Shown one piece after another: positions 25,795 through 34,894 of a stretch of DNA of 64,000 nt. A model generated the notes under the pieces. The model ran no database searches and had not been told where the DNA came from. It worked only from the letters and a program-made list of their open reading frames with translations. The stretch comes from CAVTQY01 sp963736975 (lineage in GTDB: Bacteria; Pseudomonadota; Alphaproteobacteria; Acetobacterales; Acetobacteraceae), in contig CAVTQY010000001.1 of NCBI GenBank assembly GCA_963736975.1, positions 2,170,001 through 2,234,000 of the forward strand, in the 5' to 3' direction. A program made the translations under genes and the position numbers. Positions within the stretch are counted from its first letter, which is position 1; every line of letters starts with the position of its first letter.

Positions 25795-26080
25795 AACCAA
25801 AGCGGTTGACGAGATCAACGAACATTTGAGGCAGACCGGCTGGTACGATCGCTTCCTTCCGCCCGGCGTGGAAGTAATCGCCTGGTTCGTCATGATCGGC
25901 ATTGGCCTGGTGGTGATCCTGCACTTACCGCCTGACAAGCTGCGCGACACAACCGGATGATCGAGGCGACCGCCTGGGGCGGGGTTTCGCACCGAGTTCT
26001 ATCCCACCTATGATTATCGCCGACTGTGGGCAGAAGCGAAGAGACGGGCCGACAGCACACGTGAAAAAGGATCGCACCAT
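25763..26080 (+). pseudogene. Conserved small hypothetical protein, doubly frameshifted
   Basis: The frame encodes MLLTIFLRHHETKAVDEINE, HLRQTGWYDRFLPPGVEVI and WFVMIGIGLVVILHLPPDKLRD, resembling a conserved proteobacterial family of about 95 residues. After KLRD one base appears to be missing (near 25950). The sequence continues one frame over as NRMIEATAWGG, and an extra G in GGGG (25981-25984) restores the original frame to give FRTEFYPTYDYRRLWAEAK. The two indels cancel, so the protein would be mostly intact but for about 11 residues and a stop at 25958-25960. The C-terminal end is unclear. Function unknown. Confidence 0.55.
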
Positions 26081-26474
26081 GACAGAGACCACCAAGCTCG
26101 AACAAGGCCGCGCCATGCGGCGCAAACTGATGGGCGATGCTTATGCGGACCGGCTGGAGAAAACCGTCTATACCGACGATATCATGCGTAAATTCGCTGA
26201 ATACTCGACCGAGGCGGTGTTCGGCGGCCTATGGGCGCGGCCAGGACTCGACACCAAAACCCGCGCGCTGATCTGCGTCGTCTCCGACACCGCCACCGGC
26301 CGCGCGCCGGAACTCGCTATCCATCTCCGCATGGCGCGTCGCCAGGGCTGGAGCGAAGACGAGCTGGTGGAAGCTCTGCTGCATCTCAGCGGTTATGTCG
26401 GTCTGCCGCTGGTGCGGGAAGCCCTGATCACCGCCCGCGAGGTTTTCGCCGAGCTGCGCAGCGAGCGCGAATAA
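26079..26474 (+). CDS. Carboxymuconolactone decarboxylase family protein
   Basis: A 131-residue AhpD/CMD-like helical protein (MTETTKLEQGRAMRRKLMGD). The core is FGGLWARPGLDTKTRALICV, followed by ELAIHLRMARRQGWSEDELVEAL and HLSGYVGLPLVREAL, close to PcaC (4-carboxymuconolactone decarboxylase) in layout. There is no CxxC peroxidase motif, so AhpD-type peroxidase activity is unlikely. The ATG at 26079 is preferred to an upstream in-frame one because it gives the family start. No protocatechuate genes are adjacent, so the substrate is open. Confidence 0.87.
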   Translation: MTETTKLEQGRAMRRKLMGDAYADRLEKTVYTDDIMRKFAEYSTEAVFGGLWARPGLDTKTRALICVVSDTATGRAPELAIHLRMARRQGWSEDELVEALLHLSGYVGLPLVREALITAREVFAELRSERE

Positions 26475-26485
26475 ATCGGCAGACG

Positions 26486-27157
26486 GTGACCGCTTGCCGC
26501 GCCGCCGTTGCGGCGTGCGATCGGAACATGGCACCGCTCGAATGGGCACGGCGAAACACCCGACTCGCCGCCGCCCTCGCCGTACTGGGCGAGGGTGAGG
26601 GTGACCCTGCCGCACTGGCGGAAGCCGCCGATATCTACGCCCGGGCAATGACCGCCTATACGCGGGAAACGGTTCCGCTCGACTGGGCGCGCATGCAGCG
26701 CAACCGCGGCGCCGTGTTAGCCATGCTCGGCGAACTCACTGGGAAGACCGAGCCGCTGTTCGAAGCTGTCGATTGCTACAAAGCGGCGCTGGAGGAATAC
26801 GCGCGCCCGTCATCGCCGCAGGACTGGGCGATGACGCAGAGCAACCTCGGCAACGCGCTGCGCGTACTTGGCGAACGTACCGGCGATACCGCTTGCCTGG
26901 AGCTCGCAATCACCGCCTGCCGCGCCGCGCTCGAGGAATACACGCCAGCAACAGCGGCGCAAGACTGGGCCATGACCAGCATCAACCTGGCCAACGCGCT
27001 CTCCGTCCTCGGCGCATCGCGGCAGGACCGCGCCTCGATTGAGGCGGCACTTACGCTCTACCGCATTGCCGGTCCGGGCCTCGGCGACGACCATCGCGCC
27101 GTAGTCGAGCACAATCTCGCTCTCGCCGAGCAGCGGCTGGCCCCCTTAGTGAGGTAA
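26486..27157 (+). CDS. Tetratricopeptide repeat protein
   Basis: The 223-residue product is made of about four degenerate 50-residue TPR units of the type found in CHAT/NB-ARC-like repeat proteins. Repeating signatures are PLEWARRNTRLAAALAVLGE, PLDWARMQRNRGAVLAMLGE, PQDWAMTQSNLGNALRVLGE and AQDWAMTSINLANALSVLG. No catalytic domain, signal peptide or membrane segment is present, so it is either a free TPR scaffold or the remnant of a larger protein. The start is taken as GTG 26486; ATG 26528 is possible. It follows the CMD gene by 11 nt. Confidence 0.7.
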   Translation: MTACRAAVAACDRNMAPLEWARRNTRLAAALAVLGEGEGDPAALAEAADIYARAMTAYTRETVPLDWARMQRNRGAVLAMLGELTGKTEPLFEAVDCYKAALEEYARPSSPQDWAMTQSNLGNALRVLGERTGDTACLELAITACRAALEEYTPATAAQDWAMTSINLANALSVLGASRQDRASIEAALTLYRIAGPGLGDDHRAVVEHNLALAEQRLAPLVR

Positions 27158-27161
27158 TCGA

Positions 27162-28487
27162 TTATCGTCCCGCTTCGATTGCCGCAGCCTCAGCTATGGC
27201 GTCCAGCGTATGGCGAACATCCTCCTCCGTGTGCGCGAGCGAAACATAACACTTGTTCTCGCTTTTCAGCACGCCGCGATCGCGCAGCCGGCGAGTCATG
27301 CGCTTGCTCATCTCGGCGTCCCCACGCAGGGTACCGCGATAATCGCGCACCTCGGAAGCGGTGAAGATCATGTCGAACATCGGCGGCGCGCCGATCACCT
27401 GTCCCGGCAGGCCGCTCTCGCGCAGGATGCCCTCGATCCCCTCCATCAACGCGCGGCCGGTGGCAAAAACCCGTTCATAGGCGCCCGGCCGCTTCAATAT
27501 CTCCAGCGCCGCCAAGCCCGCCGCCGCCGCGACCGGATTGCCCGAAAGCGTCCCGACCTGCATCAGGAAACGCTCATCCCCGACTTTGCCGCGGTCGAAC
27601 AGCGACAGCATGTCCTCCCGCCCGGCCACGGCAGCGAGCGGGAACCCGCCGCCGATGATCTTACCCAGCGTACACAGATCGGGCACCACGCCGAAATACT
27701 CCTGCGCGCCGCCCCAGGCGAAGCGGAACCCGGTTACCACCTCGTCGAAGATCAGCGGGATCTCGTATTTCGCAGTCACCTCCCGGAGCGCCTGCAAAAA
27801 ACCCGGCTTGGGCGCCAGCAGCCGCTGGAACGGCTCCACGATCACGCCCCCCAGCTCGTCGCGATGTTCGGCGATCAGGCTCGCGGCAGTGTCCGGGTCG
27901 TTGAACGGTGCGATCAGCACCTCGCTGCGCAGGCTCTGCGGGATGCCGGGCGAATCGGGTACCGGCTGGGGGAAATTCCCCGGCCGCTTCGGCGCGAGGC
28001 TCATCAGCGAGTAATCGCTCATGCCGTGATAGCCGCCTTCGAACTTCAGTATCTTGTCGCGCCCGCGAAAGGCGCGGGCGACGCGCATCGCGTAGGCGTC
28101 CGCCTCAGTGCCGCTGGAAACGAAGCGCACCTTCTCCGCGCACGGCACCGCCTCGACGATCTCGGCCGCCAGCCGGATACCGTGCTCGTTCTCGGCAAAA
28201 AAGGTGCTGCCGCGCGGGATCTGCGCCTGCACCGCCGCCGCCACCTCCGGGTGCGCATGGCCCACGAACATCGGGCCGGAGCCCAGCAGGAAATCGACAT
28301 ACTCGTTGCCGCTGACATCCCAGACCCGGCCGGCCCGTCCCTCGCGGATTATCACATCGGCCGGCATGTTGCCGAAACTGCCGGCCGGCAACACGCGCCT
28401 CGCGGTCTCCATCAGCGCCTGTTCCTGCTCGCTCCGCATTCTCTCCGCCATCGAGGCGCTCCACGGTTTGGTTTTCTGCCGCATCAT
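27162..28487 (-). CDS. Class III aminotransferase, glutamate-1-semialdehyde aminomutase-like
   Basis: The 441-residue PLP enzyme has SSGTEADAYAMRVARAF (124-140), the cofactor Asp in FDEVVTGFRFAWGG (D248) and the Schiff-base Lys in LCTLGKIIGGG (K276). The VGHAHPEV start of the fold is intact. It resembles GSA aminomutase (HemL) but also catabolic omega-aminotransferases. Its position beside a peptide/opine-type transporter, away from heme genes, favours catabolic transamination. It is divergent from the binding-protein gene at 28527 by 39 nt, so the two share a regulatory region. Confidence 0.85.
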   Translation of the reverse strand: MMRQKTKPWSASMAERMRSEQEQALMETARRVLPAGSFGNMPADVIIREGRAGRVWDVSGNEYVDFLLGSGPMFVGHAHPEVAAAVQAQIPRGSTFFAENEHGIRLAAEIVEAVPCAEKVRFVSSGTEADAYAMRVARAFRGRDKILKFEGGYHGMSDYSLMSLAPKRPGNFPQPVPDSPGIPQSLRSEVLIAPFNDPDTAASLIAEHRDELGGVIVEPFQRLLAPKPGFLQALREVTAKYEIPLIFDEVVTGFRFAWGGAQEYFGVVPDLCTLGKIIGGGFPLAAVAGREDMLSLFDRGKVGDERFLMQVGTLSGNPVAAAAGLAALEILKRPGAYERVFATGRALMEGIEGILRESGLPGQVIGAPPMFDMIFTASEVRDYRGTLRGDAEMSKRMTRRLRDRGVLKSENKCYVSLAHTEEDVRHTLDAIAEAAAIEAGR

Positions 28488-28526
28488 GGCTCATACTCAC
28501 GCCGGTCGCAAAAGAGGGAGGCTAGG

Positions 28527-30083
28527 ATGATAAAATCGATGCTTGCCGCTGCCTGCCTGACCGCCGTGCTTTCAGCCGGCACGGCACGGGCGGAAACCAC
28601 GCTGGTCATCGGCATTGCCGCCGATCCCACCGGCCTCGACCCCGAGGCAGTGCTGAACAACACCTCCGGCTTCATCATGGCAACGATCTACGACAGCCTG
28701 GTGAAATACAAACCCGGCACGGTCGAGCCCGAACCCGGGCTGGCGCAAAGCTGGACGGTATCAGAAGATGGTCTGACCTACCGATTCAAGCTGCGCTCCG
28801 ATGTGAAATTCCAGGACGGCGCGCCGTTCAACGCGGATACCTACATTCAGGGCGTCAATCGGTTGCTCGACAAATCGAGCCCGATCTATATCTACAATAC
28901 CGGCCCCGTCGAGGGTTATATCGACTTCACCTATGGCGACGTCGCCTCGGTAGGCAAGGTCGATGACCATACCGTTGAGTTCAAGATGAAGAAGCCGAAC
29001 GCCCCATTTCTGACCAGCCTGGCGATGGTCTGGAACGGCGTGGTCAGCCCGACCGCGGCGCAGAAATACGGCAAGGATTTCCGCAACAATCCGGTGGGAA
29101 CCGGGCCCTTCATCTTCAAGGAGTGGAAGTCCCGCGACTCGATCACGCTGGATGCCAATCCCGCCTACTGGAACGGTAAGCCGCATGTCGATCACTTGGT
29201 CTTCAAGGAATACCCTGACCCGCAGGCGGCGCTGCTGGCAATGCGCAGCGGCGACATCCAGATCCTGGCCGATGTCAGCGCCACCGTTATCCCTGCCCTG
29301 CAAGCCGACAAATCGATCAAGCTGCTGACTCAGCCGGGGCTCGCGACCAGCGGCATGGGAATGCCAACCGACACACCGCCCTTCGACAACGAGAAAGTGC
29401 GGCAGGCGCTGAATTACTCGATCGACCGCAACGCGATCGACAAGGCGCTGTTCAAGGGCTTTGCCGTGCCGATGGTCTCGCCGCTGCCGGCCTCGGAATG
29501 GAGCTTCCAGCCGCAGCAACCGCCCTACACCTACAACCCCGCGCTGGCGAAGAAGATGCTGGCCGACGCGGGCGTGAAGACGCCGTTCTCGATCGAGTTC
29601 CTGACCTACAACACGCCGCGCGGCTATAACTCGGCCGGACCGGATTTGGCGGTGGCAATCGCCGGCTATCTCAAGAAGATCGGCATCGACGCGCAAGTGC
29701 GCAAACTAGACATGGGCGCGTTCCTGGCGACCGTACGCAGCGGCAAATACAAGAACCTCTTCATGGTCGGTTGGACCGGCGATAACGGCGATCCCGACAA
29801 TTTCGTCTGTGAGCTGTATAGCTCACGCAATCCGGTGGACGATACGACTCGCTACAACAACCCCGAGGTGAACAAGCTCTGCGAGCAAGGCTTGGCCGAG
29901 ACGGATCATGCCAAGCGCGTGGCGATCTACCAGCAGATACAGAAGCTCGTCTGGCAGGGCGCCCCGTGGCTGTTCGTAAATTCCCTCGAGCAAGTGCGCG
30001 CCATTCGCACCAACGTCCATAGCTACCAGCTCAACCCGACGCAGATGTTCTTCGACATGGAAAAAGTTTCCCTAAGCAGATAG
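28527..30083 (+). CDS. ABC transporter substrate-binding protein, family 5 (DppA/OppA-like)
   Basis: A 518-residue periplasmic binding protein. The signal peptide (MIKSMLAAACLTAVLSAGTA, cleavage near ARA) is followed by ETTLVIGIAADPTGLDPEAV and by NNPVGTGPFIFKEWKS, the family 5 signature region. DNEKVRQALNYSIDRNAIDKA is the second lobe. The ATG at 28527 has GAGGGAGG upstream. Its ligand would be a dipeptide, opine or similar amine. The permease and ATPase genes are on the opposite strand, meeting it tail to tail at 30.1 kb. Confidence 0.92.
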   Translation: MIKSMLAAACLTAVLSAGTARAETTLVIGIAADPTGLDPEAVLNNTSGFIMATIYDSLVKYKPGTVEPEPGLAQSWTVSEDGLTYRFKLRSDVKFQDGAPFNADTYIQGVNRLLDKSSPIYIYNTGPVEGYIDFTYGDVASVGKVDDHTVEFKMKKPNAPFLTSLAMVWNGVVSPTAAQKYGKDFRNNPVGTGPFIFKEWKSRDSITLDANPAYWNGKPHVDHLVFKEYPDPQAALLAMRSGDIQILADVSATVIPALQADKSIKLLTQPGLATSGMGMPTDTPPFDNEKVRQALNYSIDRNAIDKALFKGFAVPMVSPLPASEWSFQPQQPPYTYNPALAKKMLADAGVKTPFSIEFLTYNTPRGYNSAGPDLAVAIAGYLKKIGIDAQVRKLDMGAFLATVRSGKYKNLFMVGWTGDNGDPDNFVCELYSSRNPVDDTTRYNNPEVNKLCEQGLAETDHAKRVAIYQQIQKLVWQGAPWLFVNSLEQVRAIRTNVHSYQLNPTQMFFDMEKVSLSR

Positions 30084-30090
30084 TTCGGGA

Positions 30091-30138
30091 TGCGCCCCCC
30101 CTCCCCCGTCCCCTACCGCAGGGGGGGGAGGGGGCGGC
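30091..30138. repeat. C/G-rich hairpin (family B), possible bidirectional terminator
   Basis: CGCCCCCCCTCCCCC and GGGGGGGAGGGGGCG form arms of an imperfect hairpin with about a 14-nt loop, between two converging genes (stops at 30083 and 30145). There is no T-run, so it is a weak terminator candidate by itself. It resembles the element inside pspF. Confidence 0.6.
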
Positions 30139-30144
30139 ACATCC

Positions 30145-31113
30145 CTAAAGAATATCATCTCGAATACACGCCGTAGCATGCCCGCCACCAACGTCCCGCA
30201 ACGTCGGCACACCCTCTGCGCACGCCGGCAGCGCATAGCGGCAGCGCGTACGGAACACGCATCCGGAAGGCGGGTTCGCCGGACTCGGCGGATCGCCCTC
30301 CAGCAAAATGCGCCGCCGTCCCGCCCCGGTTCCCGGGTCCAGCACCGCCGACAGCAACGCCTCGGTATATGGATGCCGCGGGCGCCGGTACAGCTCATGT
30401 GCCGGCGCTGTCTCCATCACCCGCCCCAGGTACAGCACGATCACCCGGTCGGAGATGTATTCCACCACCGCCAAATCATGTGCGATGAACAGCATCGCCA
30501 GCCCAAACCTTGCCTGCAGCTCGCACAGCAGGTTGACGATCTGCGCCTGCAACGACACATCCAGCGCCGAGACCGCTTCGTCCGCAACGATCAGCACTGG
30601 ATCCAGCGCCAGCGCCCGCGCGATGCCGACACGCTGGCGTTGCCCGCCGGAGAACTGGTGCGGGTAGCGCCGCAGCGCATCCGCCGGCAGACCGACCCGG
30701 CGCAACAGTTCCCTCGCGCGCTCGGTCCTGTCCGTCCGTCCCCGCCCTACGCCATGGATAATCAGCGGCTCAGCCAGGATCGCCCCCACTGTCATGCGCG
30801 GATCGAGCGAGCCGAACGGGTCCTGAAAGATCGGCTGCACCCGCCTGCGAAACGGCTTTAATCCCCGCTCCCCCACCGCGGTCACGTCCGCCCCCTCGAA
30901 CACGATCTGCCCGGCGCTGGGCTCGAGCAGACGCAGCACCGCGTTGCCAATGGTCGTCTTGCCCGAGCCCGACTCGCCCACCAGTCCCACCACCTCGCGC
31001 GGTGCTATGGCGAACGAAACATCATCCACCGCCCGCACTGGCCTGGCCCGCGACAACAGCCCGCCCGTGCGGAAACGCACCGATAGGTTCCGCACCTCCA
31101 ACAGCGCCGTCAT
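30145..31113 (-). CDS. dppF: Dipeptide/oligopeptide ABC transporter ATP-binding protein (DppF-like)
   Basis: The 322-residue ATPase has Walker A GESGSGKTT, signature FSGGQRQRVGIARALAL, Walker B LIVADEAVSALD, the switch His in FIAHDLAVV, and the C-terminal oligopeptide domain with a Cys-containing loop (PSGCVFRTRCRYALPAC). The start at 31111-31113 (MTALLEVRN) overlaps the dppD stop by 4 nt; the longer frame is unlikely. It works with DppD to power import. Confidence 0.9.
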   Translation of the reverse strand: MTALLEVRNLSVRFRTGGLLSRARPVRAVDDVSFAIAPREVVGLVGESGSGKTTIGNAVLRLLEPSAGQIVFEGADVTAVGERGLKPFRRRVQPIFQDPFGSLDPRMTVGAILAEPLIIHGVGRGRTDRTERARELLRRVGLPADALRRYPHQFSGGQRQRVGIARALALDPVLIVADEAVSALDVSLQAQIVNLLCELQARFGLAMLFIAHDLAVVEYISDRVIVLYLGRVMETAPAHELYRRPRHPYTEALLSAVLDPGTGAGRRRILLEGDPPSPANPPSGCVFRTRCRYALPACAEGVPTLRDVGGGHATACIRDDIL

Positions 31114-32114
31114 GCCTCGGCGATCTCCCGCCAGCGCAGGCACCGCACCCGGTGCGCCGGGCCGCACGCTTCCAGCGGCGGGTCGCGCACGTCACACAAA
31201 GCCGGCCGGAAATACACGCAGCGCGGATGAAAGGCGCAGCCGCGCGGCAGCTTCGCCAAATCAGGCACGGTCCCCGGTATGGTTGCCAACGGCCCGGCCG
31301 CGCGGTCCACCCCGAGCCGCGGCACCGCACGCAACAACCCCATCGTGTAAGGCAAACGAGGCGTGGCGAACACCGCCTCCCGCGGCCCCGCCTCCGCGCA
31401 CTGGCCGGCATACATCACCAGGACCTGGTCGGCGATCTCGCCCGCCACCCCGAGATTATGCGTGATGAAGATCATTGCCATGCCAAGCTCGGCCTGAAGC
31501 CGGTGCAGCAGGTCGAGGATCTGCGCCTGCACGGTCACATCCAGTGCGGTGGTCGGCTCGTCGGCGATCAGCAACGCCGGCCGGCAGGCCAGCGCCATGC
31601 CGATCATCGCGCGCTGCCGCATCCCGCCGGAAAGCTGGTGCGGATAAGCATCAAGCCGCTGCGCCGGATCGGGAATGCCGAGCAGTGCCAGCATCTCCAT
31701 CGCCCGGGCGCGGGCGGCACGCGCGGAAACGTTCTCATGAAACTGCACAGCTTCGACGATCTGCTCGCCGATCGTATAAACGGGATTCAGCGAGGTCATC
31801 GGCTCCTGGAAGATCATCGCGATCTCCGCGCCGCGAATGCCCTGCATCTCCCGCTGTCCCAGCCGTGCCAGGTCGCGCACCACGCCATCCTTGCAGGCCA
31901 GCCGCATTTCGCCGGCCAGCACACGTCCCGCCGGCCGCGCCAACAGCCCCATTATGGCCAGACACATCACCGATTTGCCGGACCCGGACTCGCCCACGAT
32001 CACCAGCGTCTCGCCACGGCTGAGCGTAAAGGACAGATCGCGCACCACCGGCACCATGCGCGCCCCGGTGGCGAAACCAACCGTCAGCCCCTGCACATCC
32101 AGCAGTACCGTCAT
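31110..32114 (-). CDS. dppD: Dipeptide/oligopeptide ABC transporter ATP-binding protein (DppD-like)
   Basis: The 334-residue ATPase begins MTVLLDVQGLTVGFATG, with Walker A GESGSGKSV, signature LSGGMRQRAMIGMAL, Walker B LLIADEPTTALDV and switch His FITHNLGV. The C-terminal domain has the usual Cys pair (GCAFHPRCVYFRPALC). The ATG at 32112-32114 overlaps the dppC stop by 4 nt. Confidence 0.9.
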   Translation of the reverse strand: MTVLLDVQGLTVGFATGARMVPVVRDLSFTLSRGETLVIVGESGSGKSVMCLAIMGLLARPAGRVLAGEMRLACKDGVVRDLARLGQREMQGIRGAEIAMIFQEPMTSLNPVYTIGEQIVEAVQFHENVSARAARARAMEMLALLGIPDPAQRLDAYPHQLSGGMRQRAMIGMALACRPALLIADEPTTALDVTVQAQILDLLHRLQAELGMAMIFITHNLGVAGEIADQVLVMYAGQCAEAGPREAVFATPRLPYTMGLLRAVPRLGVDRAAGPLATIPGTVPDLAKLPRGCAFHPRCVYFRPALCDVRDPPLEACGPAHRVRCLRWREIAEA

Positions 32115-32989
32115 CCACGCCGTCGCGGATCGGAATAGTCCCGCAGCGCATCGCCGATCAGGTTGAACCCCAGCACGACGAGGAAAATCGCCAGCCCCGG
32201 GAAGGTCGCGATCCACCAGGCGGACAAGAAATAATCATGCCCATCGGCCAGCATCGCGCCCCAATCCGCCGCCGGCGGCTGTGCCCCCAGCCCCAGAAAT
32301 GCCAGCCCTGCCGTCTCCACCACCACCGAACCGGCCTGCAGCGTCGCCAATACCAGCACCGGGGTGAAACAATTCGGCAGAACGTGGCGCAGCATCAGCC
32401 GCAGCCTGCCGCTGCCCAGTGCACGAGCCGCCCGCACGTAATCCGCGTTGCGCACCGCCAGCACTTGCCCGCGCATCATGCGCGCATATTGCGGCGTATA
32501 GACGATGCCGATCGCGATCAGCGCATTGGTCAAGCTCGGCCCCAGCGCGGCGACGATGATCAGCGCCAGCAACAGATAGGGAAATGCCAGCAGCACATCG
32601 ACCAGCCGCATGATCGTCGCATCGACCGCACCGCCGACGAACCCCGCCACCAGCCCCGACAACCCGCCCGCACCCAACGCGATCCCGTCCGCCACCACAA
32701 TCGCCAGCAAGGCATCGCGCGTGCCAAACATCACCCGGCTGAGCACGTCGCGCCCGTACTGGTCCGCACCGAACCAATGATCGACGGAAGGCGGTGACAA
32801 CGCGCTCGACAGGTCCTGGTCGGTCGGATCGTACGGTGCCAGTAGCGGCGCGAGCACCGTCATCGCCAGAAAGAACAGCACGATCGCCGCGCCGATCCGA
32901 ACGCTGCCCCGCCGCAGCAATGCCGACAGAGCTTCTCCACCAGACGATGCAACGACCCGCTCGGATTCCTGCTCGAGCGCCAGGCTCAT
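32111..32989 (-). CDS. dppC: Dipeptide/oligopeptide ABC transporter permease (DppC-like)
   Basis: A 292-residue membrane protein with about six helices. The N-terminal region has APLLAPYDPTDQDLSSAL and HWFGADQYGRDVLSRVMFG, typical of DppC. The EAA loop is at YVRAARALGSGRLRLMLRHV. It overlaps dppB and dppD by 4 nt each. Confidence 0.9.
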   Translation of the reverse strand: MSLALEQESERVVASSGGEALSALLRRGSVRIGAAIVLFFLAMTVLAPLLAPYDPTDQDLSSALSPPSVDHWFGADQYGRDVLSRVMFGTRDALLAIVVADGIALGAGGLSGLVAGFVGGAVDATIMRLVDVLLAFPYLLLALIIVAALGPSLTNALIAIGIVYTPQYARMMRGQVLAVRNADYVRAARALGSGRLRLMLRHVLPNCFTPVLVLATLQAGSVVVETAGLAFLGLGAQPPAADWGAMLADGHDYFLSAWWIATFPGLAIFLVVLGFNLIGDALRDYSDPRRRG

Positions 32990-33990
32990 GAGCGGCGGAT
33001 TCTGGGGTCGAGAAAGCCGTAACTGAGATCAACCACCAGGTTGACCAGCACGAACACCACGGCGATGAACAGCGCACCCGCCTGCACAACAGGATAATCC
33101 CGTGACAGGATGGAATCGACCATCAGCCGCCCGATCCCCGGCAGTGAGAAGATCGTCTCCGTCAGCACCGCGCCCGATAGCAACAGCCCGAGTTGCAAGC
33201 CGATCACCGTTACCACCGGGATCAGCGCATTGCGCAACACGTGACGTAGGATCACCCGCCGCGCCGGCAGGCCCTTGGCCCAGGCCGTGCGAACATGGTC
33301 CTGCGTCAGCACCGCCAGCATCTCGGACCGCGTGATGCGCGTAATCAAGGCCAGCGGAATGGTCGCCAGCGTACACGCCGGCAGAACCAAGTGCCGCAGA
33401 CTCTCGCCGATCATATCCGCTCGCCCGGTCAGCAACGCATCTAGCACGCTCATCCCGGTGACGGTCGGCGGCTGCAGATCGGGTGGCATTTGCCCGCCGA
33501 TCGGCAGCCAGCCCAGAATGCCGCCGAACAACAGCAGCAGCATCAGGCCGAGCCAAAAGATCGGCATCGATACGCCCATCAGGCTCGCCGTCAGTACCGT
33601 GTTGTCGAGCCAGGAATTCGGCCGCAGCGCCGCCGCCACACCTAACGGCACACCCACCAGCGTGGCGATCGATAGCGACGTGAGCGAAAGCTGCAAGGTC
33701 ACCGGAAATGCCGTCAGCACGTCCTGGAACGCTGGATGATTGGTCTGCAACGAAATGCCGAAATCGCCATGCAGCGCGCCCGCCGCGAAGCGTTCGTACT
33801 GCACCCAGATCGGCCGGTTCAATCCGAGCTGCGCGCGCAGCCGCGCCAGCGACTGCGGCGTCGCGTGATCGCCCAGCAGCATCTGCGCCACGTCACCCGG
33901 CAGCACATGCATCAGCAGGAACACCACCACGCTGACGCCGACGATCACGAGCAGAAGCTGCCCGAGCCGCCCGCCGACCGTGGCGATCAT
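32986..33990 (-). CDS. dppB: Dipeptide/oligopeptide ABC transporter permease (DppB-like)
   Basis: The 334-residue permease starts MIATVGGRLGQLLLVIVGVS with a first helix, then LLMHVLPGDVAQMLLGDHAT, the EAA loop HVRTAWAKGLPARRVILRHV, and ends GFLDPRIRRS. The ATG at 33988-33990 has AGAGG 9 nt upstream; the longer frame from 34092 is not supported. A 49-nt inverted repeat separates it from the SDR gene upstream, so part of dpp transcription may be controlled there. Confidence 0.9.
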   Translation of the reverse strand: MIATVGGRLGQLLLVIVGVSVVVFLLMHVLPGDVAQMLLGDHATPQSLARLRAQLGLNRPIWVQYERFAAGALHGDFGISLQTNHPAFQDVLTAFPVTLQLSLTSLSIATLVGVPLGVAAALRPNSWLDNTVLTASLMGVSMPIFWLGLMLLLLFGGILGWLPIGGQMPPDLQPPTVTGMSVLDALLTGRADMIGESLRHLVLPACTLATIPLALITRITRSEMLAVLTQDHVRTAWAKGLPARRVILRHVLRNALIPVVTVIGLQLGLLLSGAVLTETIFSLPGIGRLMVDSILSRDYPVVQAGALFIAVVFVLVNLVVDLSYGFLDPRIRRS

Positions 33991-34086
33991 ATCAGCGGTC
34001 CTCTCTTCTGACCGTTCCGACTGAGCCGGGCCGCTGATATTGAGTTTTTGTTTTGCGCGTGGCCGTCCCACCAACCCCGCGCGCGG

Positions 34087-34135
34087 TACCAATAAGCCAA
34101 AGCGATGAAAAAGTCATCGCTTTGGCCTGTTGGTA
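34087..34135 (-). promoter_or_regulatory. Long intercistronic hairpin (possible attenuator or mRNA-processing site)
   Basis: A 13-bp perfect stem, GCCAAAGCGATGA with TCATCGCTTTGGC around AAAAG, is extended by outer TACCAA and TTGGTA arms. It lies immediately after the SDR stop codon and about 100 nt before the dppB start. It has no U-tract, so it does not look like a standard intrinsic terminator. Confidence 0.65.
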
Positions 34136-34894
34136 TCATTTGCCTCCGTCCACGCTCAGTGTCTGGCCGGTGATCCAGCCGGCGTGCTCCGAGGCAAGGA
34201 ACAGCACCGCATCGGCAATATCATCGACCGCGCCAAGCCGGCGCAGCGCGATACGCTCGATCAGCCGGCGTTGCCCTTCCTCGCCATAGCTCTGCCACTG
34301 CGCCTCGCTGCTCGGATTGCTGCGGACGAAACCAGGCGCCACGCTGTTCACCGTGACGCCGAACTGCCCCAGCTCATGCGCGAGCTGCCGGGTCAGCCCG
34401 ATTTCGCCCGCCTTGGCCGAGGCATAAGCCTGGATACCCGTCAGGCTGACCCCCAACCCGGCACCGGATGAAATGGTGACGATTCGCCCGCGTCCCGCCC
34501 GTTTCATTGCCGGCGCAACCGCTTGCGCGCACCAGAAAGCGCCGGTCAGGTTCACCGCGATAATCGCGTTCCAGTCCTCCGATGTGATCTCTTCCAACGG
34601 TCGCCCAACCTGCCCGCACACACCCCCGGCGCTGTGTACCAGAATATCGATCCGGCCGGTTTCCCGCTCGGCCGTCTGTGCAAGCGCCTGCACCGCCGCG
34701 CGATCGCTCACATCCAGCCGGGCCGCGCGGCAGCGCGAATCCGCAAGGCGCGCAGTCTCTTCAGCTTCATCCGCGAGGATATCGGCAGCCCACACAGTGG
34801 CCCCAAGCGCCGCCAACCGGCAGGCAATGGCCCGCCCGAACCCGTGCGCGGCGCCGGTAACGATCGCCGTTTGCCCGTCGAAACCGATCTTCAT
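34136..34894 (-). CDS. Short-chain dehydrogenase/reductase
   Basis: The 252-residue classical SDR has the Rossmann TGAAHGFGRAIA (13-24), ADILADEA for cofactor selection (Asp after beta-2, favouring NAD), the catalytic Ser in TISSGAG and Tyr-Lys in YASAKAG. The end ITGQTLSVDGG is standard. The substrate is unknown. Overlaps of 4 nt with the PanE-like gene upstream indicate a shared transcript. Confidence 0.9.
   Translation of the reverse strand: MKIGFDGQTAIVTGAAHGFGRAIACRLAALGATVWAADILADEAEETARLADSRCRAARLDVSDRAAVQALAQTAERETGRIDILVHSAGGVCGQVGRPLEEITSEDWNAIIAVNLTGAFWCAQAVAPAMKRAGRGRIVTISSGAGLGVSLTGIQAYASAKAGEIGLTRQLAHELGQFGVTVNSVAPGFVRSNPSSEAQWQSYGEEGQRRLIERIALRRLGAVDDIADAVLFLASEHAGWITGQTLSVDGGK

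Noticed and set aside
27210..28526. A very long plus-strand frame extending the binding-protein gene upstream by about 440 codons
   Set aside because: It lies fully antisense to the class III aminotransferase and has no family similarity. The true start at 28527 has a good SD and a signal peptide.
30091..30138. Standard rho-independent terminator
   Set aside because: The stem is GC-rich but no T-run follows on either strand, so it is called a repeat with only possible terminator activity.
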